64,000 bases of DNA from Mesaphorura yosii (lineage: Eukaryota > Arthropoda > Collembola > Poduromorpha > Tullbergiidae). The translations under genes were made by a program, and so were the position numbers. The stretch's first letter is position 1. Each line of letters begins with the position of its first letter. Shown here piece after piece: positions 1-9,871 of the stretch. The stretch is taken from the NCBI GenBank assembly GCA_009869945.1, contig WIXG01000008.1:186001-250000 (forward strand), in the 5' to 3' direction. The notes under the pieces were generated by a model, which did no database searches, was not told the DNA's origin, and saw only the letters and a list, made by a program, of their open reading frames with translations.

Positions 1-121
1 TCACAACGCGGACGGGTCAGAAAGGTATGGGCACTATCTAGTTAATGAGCAGTATTAACTCTCCTGTTCGCAGTATTAAAAGTTATATTGATCTCCAGCT
101 CATTTTTCCGGCCAAAACGAG

Positions 122-1210
122 ATGAACCCGCCTGTATTACGAAACATGGAAATATGTTTGGCGTACTCTACTGGGCTTGAACCAAAAGGACCGGAAGGAT
201 ATGCACCTTACCCCTCCTGGAGAAAGGAGCCTGATAATGAATTTTTCCAGGATGACGAGGTTTACGAAAATCGGACATTTAAAGAATACAAGCCCTACCC
301 TTCCTGGGTCAATGGATCTGGGAATCCCGTCCATCCTTCTGGTCATAGTTCCGAAGCACAAATTTGCAGCATGCCATCAGGATCATTCTACATCTCCCAC
401 CAAGGTGACAACTTGTATACAATGTCAGTTCCTGGTACTGCTGGTGATTGTGAGGCTCAGTCAAAGAGGCCCAAGAAAATGAAACCGAGAAAACAACGTC
501 CGATCATTTTTGATGGGAACAGCGTGGCGATGTGGTAAGCCAATCCATAGTCACGTGGAATTGAAAGTTGCACTTTAGTCTTCAAGTGGCCTTGATCTTT
601 GTTGCACTCAGGCACGGAAACCATGCAATATTTTCGGCTCAAGGAATCCACATTTGCGTTGAGTTCTTCAGGGCTCGAGGTCACAAAAATATTACTGTGT
701 ACGTGCCTGATTTGAAGTCTTCGAATTCTGCTGTCCTGCACAGTGAAGTGCTTGATAAATTCGAAGAAGATGGAACTATGCAATATGTGCCTGTTAACAG
801 TCACGTAAACAGGAAAGGAGTCCGCATCATTTCAAATGACAATCGGTAAACCTGTTCTCTAACAATGTTTCAGAAGTATCACTTGTACCACCACAAGAAC
901 CTTTGACTCAAGTGGACTGATTTATGCCTAATTAGGAAGTTCATCCTTCAAAAGGCAGTGGAACAGGGCGCGGTTATTGTGTCAAATGAAAATTATCAGG
1001 AGTTATATGAAGATGCACGAGACTCTTGGCGTGAGAGACTGAATGAAGGGTAAGACAAGACAATCAGATCTGTGATCATGTTAATAGCAAGTCGTTGACA
1101 TCTTTCGGTTTAGAATCCTGCAATTTGATTTTGAGACTCCAGAAGAAGTTACGTTCAAAAGTGACCGGAAGAAGCAAACAAAGACGATAGAAGAAATATT
1201 GACGTTTTAA
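122..1210 (+). CDS. Zc3h12a-like NYN-domain ribonuclease (Regnase/N4BP1/KHNYN type)
   Basis: Exons 122-534, 612-845, 936-1049 and 1114-1210 join with GT..AG introns into 285 residues. From about residue 125 the protein matches the NYN (PIN-like) RNase fold of the Regnase/N4BP1/KHNYN family. It shows RPIIFDGNSVAMWHGN, then FFRARGHKNITVYVP, then a SNDNRKFIL block and VIVSNENY. In this family the acidic residues of these blocks bind Mg2+ and cleave RNA. The first Asp (FDG) is present. The usual D-D pair reads N-D-N and the last SND reads SNE, so catalysis may be altered. No CCCH zinc finger follows, and the protein ends about 30 residues after the NYN core. The N-terminus repeats a motif, YAPYPSW and YKPYPSW. 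The frame is open upstream to an AG at 96-97, so the ATG at 122 may lie inside a longer exon and the true start may be outside or at the window edge. The family assignment is firm, the substrate unknown. Confidence 0.82.
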
Positions 1211-1574
1211 AGAATTAGTAATGAGTTATTCTCCACAAAGTTGTTCAGTTGTCGAATCAGGTTGCTACTTTATAACATATTGCATTTATCTGTTTCGCAG
1301 TGCAACATGTATCCGTTATCAGAACTTGCTAATAAAGAAGTTACTTATTGATGTTGCTAAACGATATTTGCTACTTTTGCCGCAGGCGTTACAGATTCAG
1401 TTGGAATAGAATTATCAAGTAAGACAGTGTGACAGTGTGACAGAAATCCAGGTTAAGATTGTCACAGGCTGGACTACGTAAAATGAACCACAACGAAATC
1501 CAAATTAAGTGTATCCTCTTAAGTGATTGTAAAGAGCTCCCATTTCTTGCTTCTCGCGTTCGCTTGCGTACAAG
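1211..1574. other. Intergenic, convergent 3' region
   Basis: This is 364 nt between the 3' ends of the NYN gene and a minus-strand reading frame. Apart from the AATAAA at 1331 and a short direct repeat (GACAGTGTGACAGTGTGACAG near 1423-1443) I see nothing in it. Confidence 0.6.
1331..1336 (+). promoter_or_regulatory. polyadenylation signal AATAAA of the NYN gene
   Basis: A canonical AATAAA lies 120 nt after the TAA stop at 1210. The next gene on this strand starts much later, so this is the probable 3' end signal. Confidence 0.5.
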
Positions 1575-2054
1575 TTAGGAAGCGCCTTCTTCCACGACTT
1601 TAAATCTTCGCGACTCCTCCAAAACGGCTTCAAGAGTTGTAATTAAGTACCACATTTGAATCCCAAAGTGCAATCCAGACCAAAAGAAGATAACAACAGT
1701 GAGAAAACTGGCCTGATTCAGAAATCGCAACGGGACGAATAGCAGAATGGAGAAATTGACAGACATCAACAGTTTGTACATGAATAATGGCCACTTGAGT
1801 AGATGGTTTACCAATTGTACGAATCGGTCAAGAGCTAAAAACTGGACAGAGTAGTCAATTACAGAAATTCTTATCCGGACAGACAAAAGTTTACCTTTTC
1901 CTATAAGAAGTGCATCAGTTTGTGAATTAACACAGGAATCACAAGATATCTGCCGGAGAGAGAATGAAACGGTGGCAGCAAAATGGGTGAATAGTAGGTG
2001 AAAATGTGAAAGTATCAGAAAAATGATTATCAGGTTAAATTGTTGGAAGGACAT
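1575..2054 (-). CDS. Small multi-transmembrane protein, unknown
   Basis: One uninterrupted 159-residue frame begins at a real ATG (minus, 2054) and ends with TAA. It has a hydrophobic N-terminus (about residues 8-30: FNLIIIFLILSHFHLL), a second hydrophobic stretch (about 75-108) and a third containing SFLTVVIFFWSGLHFGIQMW (about 115-140). A short charged tail, ESRRFKVVEEGAS, follows. A ~53-nt intron could be spliced out around residues 53-71, where a GTAAAC donor and a TCCAG acceptor flank a less convincing stretch. I do not recognise the family. It could be a tetraspan-like membrane protein, or part of a chemoreceptor running opposite to the neighbouring receptor pair. It could also be chance, but 159 open residues with a coherent membrane pattern in AT-rich DNA is unlikely at random. 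Confidence 0.4.
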   Translation of the reverse strand: MSFQQFNLIIIFLILSHFHLLFTHFAATVSFSLRQISCDSCVNSQTDALLIGKGKLLSVRIRISVIDYSVQFLALDRFVQLVNHLLKWPLFMYKLLMSVNFSILLFVPLRFLNQASFLTVVIFFWSGLHFGIQMWYLITTLEAVLEESRRFKVVEEGAS

Positions 2055-2140
2055 GCCTAAAGGAAATAGCCACCACGATTCTGCAACTGGTTTCGATGGA
2101 TTGCTTATGTAGAATGACAGATACGTCGAGAAACTGGGGT

Positions 2141-3101
2141 TTAAAGTACTATGATGGAGAGTTGCAAGGTGGGTCGCAAGTATCTATTACTGAAATACAG
2201 ATATCAGCGCGAAAACATAGGAAAGAAGCTATGTGGTGAGAGAAACACAACTCTCGACTTTTCGTTAGCTTGGTTCTTACTATGTGGTGCCGGTGCCCCT
2301 GGGATGACGATTCTCATGTACTGGACGAATTGTCAAATACACTGGGCTGCTTCTGGGGCTGGATTTGCTAACCAAATGTGTGCCATTGATATTCTCGATA
2401 CAATTCGCCAACAATTGCGCTGTCTTTCCATTAATTGGACCGAGCTCATGTGGATCGGTTTCTACAACACATTACAGCTCTACTTTATTGGGACCATGGC
2501 ATACATTTACATTTACCTCATCATGGCGGCTCCCTACTTTGTAATTATTCATCATCTGCTGAGCAGCTACAAGTACGTAGACATAAATATTAAGCTAAAG
2601 TCCATTCCAAAGTTCATATTCTGGTTTTGATTATTATTAGAGAAATACTTGTTCGCAATCATCCGGAATTCAACTGGAGACTGTTTGTCAAATCGTATCA
2701 ATCTCTGTGACTAATGCGCTCTCAAATAGAACTTCGATCGGGCCCTACCTGCTAACAGTCCACATTTTTGTACTCGCTTTCCTTCTTATATTGATGGTCG
2801 TGCTACTAGTCAAGACGAGTCATCACGTTGTGTTTGGCGTACCTATAGTCGTGCACGTAATTGGCGCAGTTGCCTACTTTACGAAGGTGTTTGAGAAGTG
2901 CTGCTTCACATTGCACGAGAGTCAAGTCATGTGTGTCTCGTCGGCCTAAAATGCCGGAGCAAACTGCACAAAGCGACATTACGGGCGCTGGCCCCGTTAA
3001 CAGCGCCCTTTGGTAATTTTGGACATCTCGACAAAGAACTATACATTTTCCTAATGGGAAATCTAGTGTTAAGTGTAACGAATATGTTACTTTTAGTGTG
3101 A
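2141..3101 (+). pseudogene. Decayed chemoreceptor-like gene, paralogue of the intact copy at 3793-5120
   Basis: This stretch aligns along its length with the second half of the intact neighbour. Shared blocks include YWxNCQ(I/L)HWA, the SINWTE block, NTLQ(L/F)YF, PEFNWRLF(V/I)KSYQSL, LKCR and ATLRALAPLTAPFG. The lesions are visible. One extra base near 2180 shifts the frame before the KYLLLKYRYQ block. A TGA at 2708-2710 replaces the CGA (Arg) of the intact copy. One base is missing near 2727, and another near 2930-2939. The counterpart of the first ~120 residues was not found upstream. The intron between 2572 and 2641 is conserved in position and phase with the functional copy. Four independent disabling changes make sequencing error an unlikely explanation. 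It is a tandem duplicate that lost function. Confidence 0.85.
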
Positions 3102-3792
3102 GCATGTGCGGAATTAGAAAGCCTTATTACGTCCTCTGCGCTGGTGTATGAATTAATTTCAGTCCTGAAATTCTTAATGAAGTTGCCGGCAATGCCTCTG
3201 TTGTGAAAAAATTAGTTGAACATATTGCTACCACTGCCTTGTCTTGTAACTCTCTGATCAGACTCATCACCCTTAACTCTTGCAACCCTCAATGTGAAAA
3301 ATTAACGAAGAAAAGTCCGTTTCGTAATTGCAAGTTCGACGAGCGCGTTTCATGTTTTGGAGTTTTGATCGAGCCTGGCTGTCTCACTGTCTGCCGTTGA
3401 GCGGTTTCTTTTTCATATCGTTTGTGGCCTTGGCCATTGCGCCAATACAAGACCGAACGATGTAAACGGAAGAATTTAATCGATTGACAAAGATTAAAGC
3501 TTAATGGCTTGATGATGGAAAAGGAACATGAACACGAAAACAATTCGTTCTAATTGAAGCTTACGTCACGGTACTGCGAGAAAAAATACAACATATACAC
3601 GTTGGTTGGGGTCACAGCGCAGTAACTGGCGGTAGTTGATTTAAAGCTGGACGGTTATTTAATTTTGGAAAAATGTTTAATAGGCTTAATTGAAAACGAT
3701 TACGCAGTTCTGCCTACAGCACTTCGCAGACCATCGGAATTCCATCACTCGAAAATTCATTTGTCGTCCGAGAATTGGAACATTTTCGCGAA
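3102..3792. other. Intergenic, upstream of the intact chemoreceptor
   Basis: About 690 nt with no convincing coding region. It must contain the promoter of the downstream receptor. The receptor frame is open back to 3694 (beyond its first ATG), so a small upstream exon spliced near 3719 or 3729 is possible. Confidence 0.5.
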
Positions 3793-5120
3793 ATGGCGGC
3801 TCCCGTCATCACACCGTTCACAATTCGGCTGATAAGCGTCTACATCCGATTTGGGCAGTACACATTTGCAACCCCATTCAAGTGGGACCCCATAATGAAT
3901 CGTGTCGTACGCGTGCACTTCAAAGAATTTCCGCTTCGCATTTTACTCTGGTATTTGTCAATAGCCGTTGCAACATTCGTTATGTTGGGAACTTTGTCCA
4001 CAGCCGCCTTCCTGGAGCCGCTATCTCAATTACCAGAATTTTTCTTAGTTCTTCGGGTGTCTTTTATTGCTGCTGATATCTTAGCATTTCTAATGCACGA
4101 GAACATGCTTTTTCGATCTGACGAAGTGTGCACTGTCCTAAATCAGTGCATTAAATACTATCATGGGAATTTTCACGGTGACCACACCTACCCACTTCTA
4201 AGATACAGACTTCTGCATAAAGCCGAAGCAAAACCACATCTAAACACTCTGGACCGATCTCTGATCGCTTTCTTGTTCTGCGGTTTGACTCTCCCTGGCC
4301 TGTCCGTTCTCGTGTATTGGTCGAACTGTCAACTTCATTGGGCTTCTGGCGCAGGATTTGCCAAACACATCTGCGCAGTTGATATCGTTAATATTATTCG
4401 GGGATTTCTCTGTTGCCTATCCATCAATTGGACCGAATTCTTCTGGTTCGGCGTCTATAACACATTGCAGTTCTATTTCATCGCAACTGCCGCCGCAGTC
4501 GCGTACGTCTACCTCATAATGATCACTCCATACTTTGTGTTCATTCATCACGTGCTGCGCAGTTACATGTAAGTAAAACTTGTCCCTGAAAATTCGTAAG
4601 CCCTGTAAAAGTGTACATAGAACTAAAAAATGTTTATGCTCATTTTTGCTCTGCTAGAGAAATTATTGCTTGCAATCGGCCAGAATTCAACTGGAGACTG
4701 TTCATCAAATCGTACCAATCGCTGCGATTAATGCATTCACAAATGGGAACTTCGGTCGGGCCCTACTTGCTCGCAGTTCATATTTTTGTACTTGCTTTCT
4801 TACTTCTCCTGATGGTTGTGCTGTTGCTCAAGACAAATTATCATATTGTGTTTGGCCTATCTCTAGCCGTGTTCGTAATTGGTACAACGGTGTATTTCAT
4901 GATGGTGTTTGAGAGATGCTGTTTCACAATGTATGACACTCAAGTGCTGCTGCGATTGGTCAGGTTGAAATGTAGAAAGAAAAGGAACAAGGCAACCTTG
5001 CGGGCGCTCGCACCGCTGACAGCACCGTTTGGAAGCTTCGGGCATTTGAGCAAAGAACTGTACATTTTCCTGATGGGGAATTTGGTGCTACATACGATGA
5101 ATGCTTTGTTGTTAGTGTGA
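3793..5120 (+). CDS. Seven-transmembrane chemoreceptor-like protein (springtail-type)
   Basis: Exons 3793-4568 and 4658-5120 (donor GTAAGT, acceptor CTAG) give 412 residues, a usual length for insect-type gustatory/odorant receptors (about 380-450). There are about seven hydrophobic segments, two of them in the second exon (LLAVHIFVLAFLLLLMVVLL and LSLAVFVIGTTVYFMMVF). The tail is basic (KCRKKRNKATLRALAPL) and ends with a hydrophobic segment. The basic RALxP-type C-terminal region followed by a short hydrophobic end resembles uncharacterised receptor families expanded in Collembola. I did not find the classical TYhhhhhQF motif here, so the link to the gustatory receptor superfamily is inference. 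The decayed copy upstream shows local tandem duplication. The ATG at 3793 is the first in frame, but the frame is open upstream, so an extra 5' exon is possible. Confidence 0.75.
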
Positions 5121-5337
5121 GGAGTGTATAGTAGCATGAATTGTGGCCTCAGGACTGTCTTGGCCCATATTAATTAAGGTAATCAGTAATAATTAAAGTA
5201 ATTAAGATCAAAGACTGCTTAAATGAAAGCGTTAATGACTGGAGTCATAAATTAAACTGCATTAATTAGAATGAAAATGATTTCTCACAATTGTTCGCCA
5301 CCGTGACCTTACTATTCAACTTTTACCAATGCAGAGT

Positions 5338-5343
5338 AATAAA
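5338..5343 (+). promoter_or_regulatory. polyadenylation signal AATAAA of the chemoreceptor gene
   Basis: AATAAA lies about 220 nt after the receptor stop and 55 nt before the ATG of the next gene, so the two genes are packed tail to head. Confidence 0.4.
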
Positions 5344-5397
5344 GGTGTCTGAAGTTTTCAAAGCTAAATTCTACTTTTCCAAATATTTCGGCAAACA

Positions 5398-5905
5398 ATG
5401 AAGAAAAGCCTCCATTCAGGTACAGGCCTCTCAATTATCCTGGTTTTGTTCATTCTTTCAGCAGGTAATTAAACGTAATGAGTAATTAAGCTTTCAAACA
5501 CTTCAAAAAGTGTCAGCATAATTCTTATTTCAGAATTTTCTCATGCAAAGGACAACTCGGTTGTTACAATTTACGAGCACATGAACTACGAAGGTAATTT
5601 TTGCGCCTTGGCTCAATATTTTTGCAAAGCACCGTACACGCGCTTCATAAGAGCAATTACCCATTGCAGGCAAATCTCGTGAAATTTATCTCCAACGAGG
5701 TCGATGCTTTCCCTTGTTTGGTGAATGGGCCGATGAGATTTCATCCATCAAGCTGGACTCTGAGACTTGTGTAGTTCTCTACCAAAACGGTGAATGCCAA
5801 GGCGAAGGGAAAGTGCTGTTTGGAGGATCCAAAAAGAATGCAGGATCTAATTTGTACTATTCGTCAATGAATGATGCTATTGAGAGTATTCAACTGTGCG
5901 ATTGA
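5398..5905 (+). CDS. Secreted single beta/gamma-crystallin-type (Greek-key) protein
   Basis: Exons 5398-5464, 5534-5593 and 5670-5905 join into 120 residues. Residues 1-22 form a signal peptide with core LSIILVLFILSA. The rest is one crystallin-like unit of two Greek-key motifs. VVTIYEHMNYEGKS fits the (Y/F)xxxxxxG core of motif 1 and DEISSIKL its closing strand. VVLYQNGECQGEGKVLF opens motif 2 and DAIESIQL closes it. Five cysteines in the mature part (RCFPLF, ETCVVLY, GECQGE, QLCD) fit a secreted disulfide-bonded protein. Small secreted beta/gamma-crystallin proteins are often Ca2+-binding or epithelial/defence proteins, but no function can be assigned here. AATAAA at 5939-5944 lies only 34 nt after the stop, and an AT-rich 5' leader precedes the ATG. 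The fold call rests on motif spacing read by eye. Confidence 0.7.
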
Positions 5906-5938
5906 GATTATCAAATTAAAGGTTTCTGAAGGTTAAAT

Positions 5939-5944
5939 AATAAA
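5939..5944 (+). promoter_or_regulatory. polyadenylation signal AATAAA of the crystallin-type gene
   Basis: Canonical hexamer 34 nt after the TGA, giving a very short 3' UTR. Confidence 0.55.
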
Positions 5945-6537
5945 GATTCATGACGAAACGCTAGTGACGTTTTCAAGCATGCATTGCCAGCAGTGAATAT
6001 GCACAGGAATTATATAGCGCACATCGAAACTGAGATTGATTTACTTGGATATGCGATCACGATCACTGAAGGTCAAGTCATGCCTCCCAAGTGATGACAC
6101 AAATCTGTCATAAAACCAACACGAAAGTGTGAAAAAGTGCCAGCAATAATTGTTATGATAAACATGACACGTTGCAATCTCGACTTGCCCAAGACTGGCT
6201 TCATGCGAATGTTTTCGCCAGCTGGTCACTTCATCTAATTTGAAAGGCAGCCGTGTTTTTCAGACTTCAGACATTATCGACAAACCTTGTATTTTTGTAG
6301 TAATCGCAAGAGACGTGACTAAATGAGACAGCGCATGGCATGTGATGACTGACACTGACAAGGTGCAAATAAGTTCGTTAATGTGCCAGTGCCGCTCTGT
6401 AAATAAAAAAAACATAGTTCAGACGGTGGTTCAGAGTCAGGCTCTCGACGAAATGATGTAACAAGTTTATTATTTGCAAATCATTAGCAACGCATGAGAG
6501 GTAGTAAAGTTGATGAGCGATAAGAATAAATTACTCG
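5945..6537. other. Convergent intergenic region
   Basis: No coding sequence seen. The minus-strand AATAAA (TTTATT at 6466-6471 on the plus strand) belongs to the minus-strand gene whose stop is at 6538-6540. The remainder shows nothing distinctive. Confidence 0.5.
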
Positions 6538-7329
6538 CTATTTATTCTTCCTATTTGCACAAAATTGTGTGATTTTGGTTTTAGATGAGCCGATACGCGA
6601 TGACGTAGCACGCAGATTATGATTATGGGTTTCGGGTTCACAGGCGCTGTAATCTTGCGAACTAATGGAAGAGTACCGAAAAGATTCCACGCGGAGTAGC
6701 CAGCCGCTTGAGACTTGAATAGTAGTAAGGTTGTGGTAGCTCTTCGCAATGTAAAATGCACAGTGCATACAAACGGTTTTGGGTTCTTTCTTTTCCGGCT
6801 CAATGTGAACAGGAAGCCCCGTGCCCGTGTCTATAAAGAGCTCGCCAAGACGAGGTCTATCACAATGCTCGTGCCTGAGTTGTGCATAACCTAGGAAATT
6901 TGTGAACACGTGCTCCGGTTCCGGACGATGAGATTTTTTGAGTGTTTGGTTACTGTCACAGGAAACTTCCAAATCTGCCCGACATTTGGGATCTCTGTAA
7001 AAATGATTAACATTCGCATGCTTGTACTCTGTGGGAATATCGGAACATATGACTTTCGCTCGTTGTCGTTAATTTTGTGACCAGGTTTTCATCACCGTGG
7101 TCGCAAGAAGGATGCTCGTCTTATCAACCATAACGAACTTCATCTGATGTGTGTACGTCAACACTCACATGACCACCATGTAAATCATGCATGAATCTGT
7201 CATTCTCATAATCCCACAACGTGTACTAAACCATTTAAGTGTCTGGGCTTCATGAACTCGTTTATCATAGCACGACAAGGTAGGACTAACAACAGTAGAA
7301 CTCCACTCTGTAGGAGAATAGGAGTGCAT
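6538..7329 (-). CDS. Unidentified cysteine-containing protein, 3' part well supported, 5' part uncertain
   Basis: The terminal exon runs from 6994 to the TAG at 6538 on the minus strand, preceded by a good acceptor (TTTTTACAG) and followed by AATAAA 67 nt later. It encodes about 150 residues starting DPKCRADLEVSC, with further cysteines in HEHCDRP, VCMHCAF, YSACEP and QFCANRKNK. Two upstream readings are possible. (a) An exon 7329-7169 begins at ATG (MHSYSPTEW...) and uses the strong donor GTGAGT. It fits the phase of the terminal exon and gives 205 residues. (b) A different frame over about 7222-7144 (LWDYENDRFMHDLHGGH...) looks more protein-like but needs a weak donor (GTTGAT) and an AG two bases further in. 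I do not recognise the family. The gene is divergent from the TIGAR-like gene, whose ATG is 290 nt away, so they may share a promoter region. Confidence 0.45.
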
Positions 7330-7620
7330 CACGCCAGACTGAGAAAATCAATACTAACGTGTGGCAGAACTGAGACGACTCGCGGCTGGAAAAGTCTCAG
7401 CTTGGGTTTCATTGCGAAACAGAGTTATTTTAGGACTCGCCCGAGCAAGTTGCGAACTCGAAGAAGCTCAGCTGCTGCATTCGACTCGTCAGCCGACGAT
7501 ATCTATCGCAAGTCCCAGTCTCAAGTGACTTCATCGCCACTGCTAAATTCGTTCACGCCGATTCAGCACTTGTCTCGATATTTTGTGCATTTTGTGTCGC
7601 ACTTACAAAACATCGATAAG

Positions 7621-8958
7621 ATGCCATTACTTACGTTGGTTCGACAGTAAGTTCAAATTCATTCGATCATATTTTATTCCGTAATCAGGTTTCTTGATCA
7701 ATAATCAATTTTGATCATACTTTGCAGTGGCGAGACGAAGCTTAACCGAGCCCAGGTGGTACAGTCGAGGACGCCAGGGGAATTGACAGAGAAAGGTGTG
7801 AAAATGGTAAGCCAAATTGAGCAAAGTAGGGACCCATAGATTCGTTCTGTTCTGCCGTTTGCTATGCTATTTCACTTTGGACATCATACGTACAGTACAC
7901 ACGTGCCGTTTGTATATTCAGGCTCTAGAGGCTATATCCAAGCACAACTATGGTTCTAGCTTGACCGGCTCTTTGTTCTACGTGCACACTCAGTAGTATT
8001 TGTAACCTTGGACTTCATTCTGTAGCATTTTACGGTGCAAAGTTGTTGCAAGTTTCCGGGTATTAGAAATTAGAACTCAGAAGCGAGTGCAAAAGTACAT
8101 TCATGGAGAGTCCAAAGTCCAAAGTTCGATTTCCATGTTTGTAAATAGTAAATATTGGGAGCGATGCAAACTGAACCCATAAAATATTGAACTTGCAATT
8201 GTAATGTAATTCTAGGCCGAACTTTTGGGCCAGCAGTTGCACGATGAAAAGTGGACTCTGATCTTCACGAGTGACTTGAAGAGATGCCATGATACGACCC
8301 TGAATATATTGAAGCACTCCAAACACTCACAGCCGGACGTGCAACTAAAAGAAATCTTGCGCGAGCGGGTAAGTAATCATGAAAACTCTGAGCTGCCTCC
8401 TTCAACATTCAGTCTAGAACTTCCAACATATGACTTTAACTCCATGCATTAGGATTATGGAGATTTGGAATTTCAACCGGGCGAAACCGTGATGGAACTT
8501 ATCCGCAAGTATAACCTGCCAAACCACAAAGTCCCCATTCCAGGTGGCGAACCATACGAAAAAGTTATCGAAAGATGTCACCAATTCTTTGAAGTAAGCC
8601 CGGTGGACGGCGGTCATTTGACGGCAGATCACGACGACTCATGTACTTCTCTTTGTCATTACAGGAGATTTGTGACATCGTTGACAGCGCTGAAGGTGAG
8701 GACCACAATATTCTGGTCGTTTCGCACGGCGCTTGGATTCTCACCTTCCTCGATTACTTGCATGGACATCCACAACTATTCGAGCTGCTTGATTACAATC
8801 ATGAAGACGCGACGGAAAAGAAACCCGTGCTGAACACCACCAATACAAAGATCCACATCGAGAAAATTGCACCGAGAAACAACAACCAGCTTCCGAAGCG
8901 TAGAATTAAGTTCTACCATTATCACTGTGCTAAGCATTTGGAGGGCTTGGAAGACTGA
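7621..8958 (+). CDS. TIGAR-like histidine phosphatase (fructose-2,6-bisphosphatase / phosphoglycerate mutase superfamily)
   Basis: Five exons (7621-7646, 7728-7806, 8216-8368, 8453-8593, 8665-8958) give 230 residues, slightly shorter than vertebrate TIGAR. The catalytic phosphohistidine motif is at the N-terminus (LTLVRHGETKLN), split by intron 1. Family-typical blocks follow: a SDLKRCHDT segment, an acidic RERDYGDLEF segment, PGGEPYEKV, and the second catalytic histidine in ILVVSHGAW. Members remove the 2-phosphate of fructose-2,6-bisphosphate or other phospho-sugars, damping glycolysis in the cytosol. Substrate is not decided by sequence. The C-terminal 45 residues are lysine/asparagine-rich and poorly conserved. 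The start ATG places the RHG motif at residues 8-10, as in the family. The frame is open upstream to an ATG at 7252, but that extension has no family counterpart. Confidence 0.88.
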
Positions 8959-9340
8959 ATATTTGGATCACGAAACATCAGGAATGGAATTCACGCGTTA
9001 AATTATGTCAAGAATTATTGGAAAATCCTGCTTCGAGTGGCTTAATGTTTTAAGCAACGTGTGCATGCGTGTAACTTTAAATTAGTGAAATTAACTGTTA
9101 TAGTTTTAGCAACAACTATTTGACATTATTGAGAGACGTTTACATTCCTGGAGTTAGTACAGAAGACTGAAAAAAGTGGACGTCCCAAATTCACACAGGA
9201 GAAACTGACTTCTGGCAATTTGAATTTCCAATATCTAGAGGAATGTATTTATTGACTTTTAATAACTTTAGCACTATCTAACCAAGTTTGTGGCTCCAAT
9301 GTTCAATCAAGTCAGTATATTATAGTTGGTAAATCCAATG
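8959..9340. other. Convergent intergenic region
   Basis: AT-rich, no reading frame worth noting and no clear AATAAA. It separates the 3' ends of the TIGAR-like gene and the minus-strand small secreted protein. Confidence 0.5.
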
Positions 9341-9871
9341 TCAAGTAATCAAAGTGAATAGTACAGATGCTATCGTCACACATAAAGGCACGTAAAAGCT
9401 GACCATCGCAGTTGTTCTATGGGATGACGAAGGATCCAGGTGTTGGGCACAAGTACGAATTGCATTGCATATTTTCTCAGCCTGTTTCTCATAATCAGCT
9501 AGTTCAATATCTCCAATCAGACTCATAGAACACACTCTGACTCCTTCTGGATTCTGCCTCTGCAAAAATTTGAAGTTTTTTAAAAGTCCAGCCAGTACGA
9601 AGTTAAAAAAGCAGAAACACACGAACTAAGTGCTTACAAGCGCAGGGAAATTAAGAAACCCAGTTCTCTTATGTCGAAGCTGTTCCCCGCGTACATGCTT
9701 CCTAACAATTTCTGAACAGTTTCTACTGAAGTCTCTGATGGCCACTTCCACGTCTTTCTCAATCTTCGTTTTCAAGTTTGTGTGATTTGAAGTAGAGGTA
9801 ACCAGCTGAGTGAGACAGAGAGAAATCAGAAATAATGCTAGCGTCAATGTCACTGCTGCATTTTGCTTCAT
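9341..9871 (-). CDS. Small secreted, probably GPI-anchored four-cysteine protein
   Basis: Two minus-strand exons, 9871-9638 and 9559-9341 (donor GTAAGC, acceptor TTTTTGCAG, phase 0), give 150 residues. The ATG at 9871 is followed directly by a signal peptide (core VTLTLALFLISLCL). The mature part is short and helix-prone, with N-glycosylation sequons (SNHT, RNCS) and four cysteines (RNCSEIV, RVCSMSL, KICNAIRTC). A dibasic HKRT site lies near the exon junction. The protein ends in an uncharged hydrophobic segment (VSFYVPLCVTIASVLFTLIT) with no cytoplasmic tail, which is typical of a GPI-attachment signal. I do not recognise the family. It could be a lineage-specific surface or salivary/cuticular protein. 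Confidence 0.6.

Noticed and set aside
7252-7620. 123-codon in-frame extension upstream of the TIGAR-like ATG
   Set aside because: Family members begin just before the RHG motif. The extension is Arg/Ser-rich with no domain and overlaps the neighbouring minus-strand gene, so it is more likely 5' UTR or promoter.
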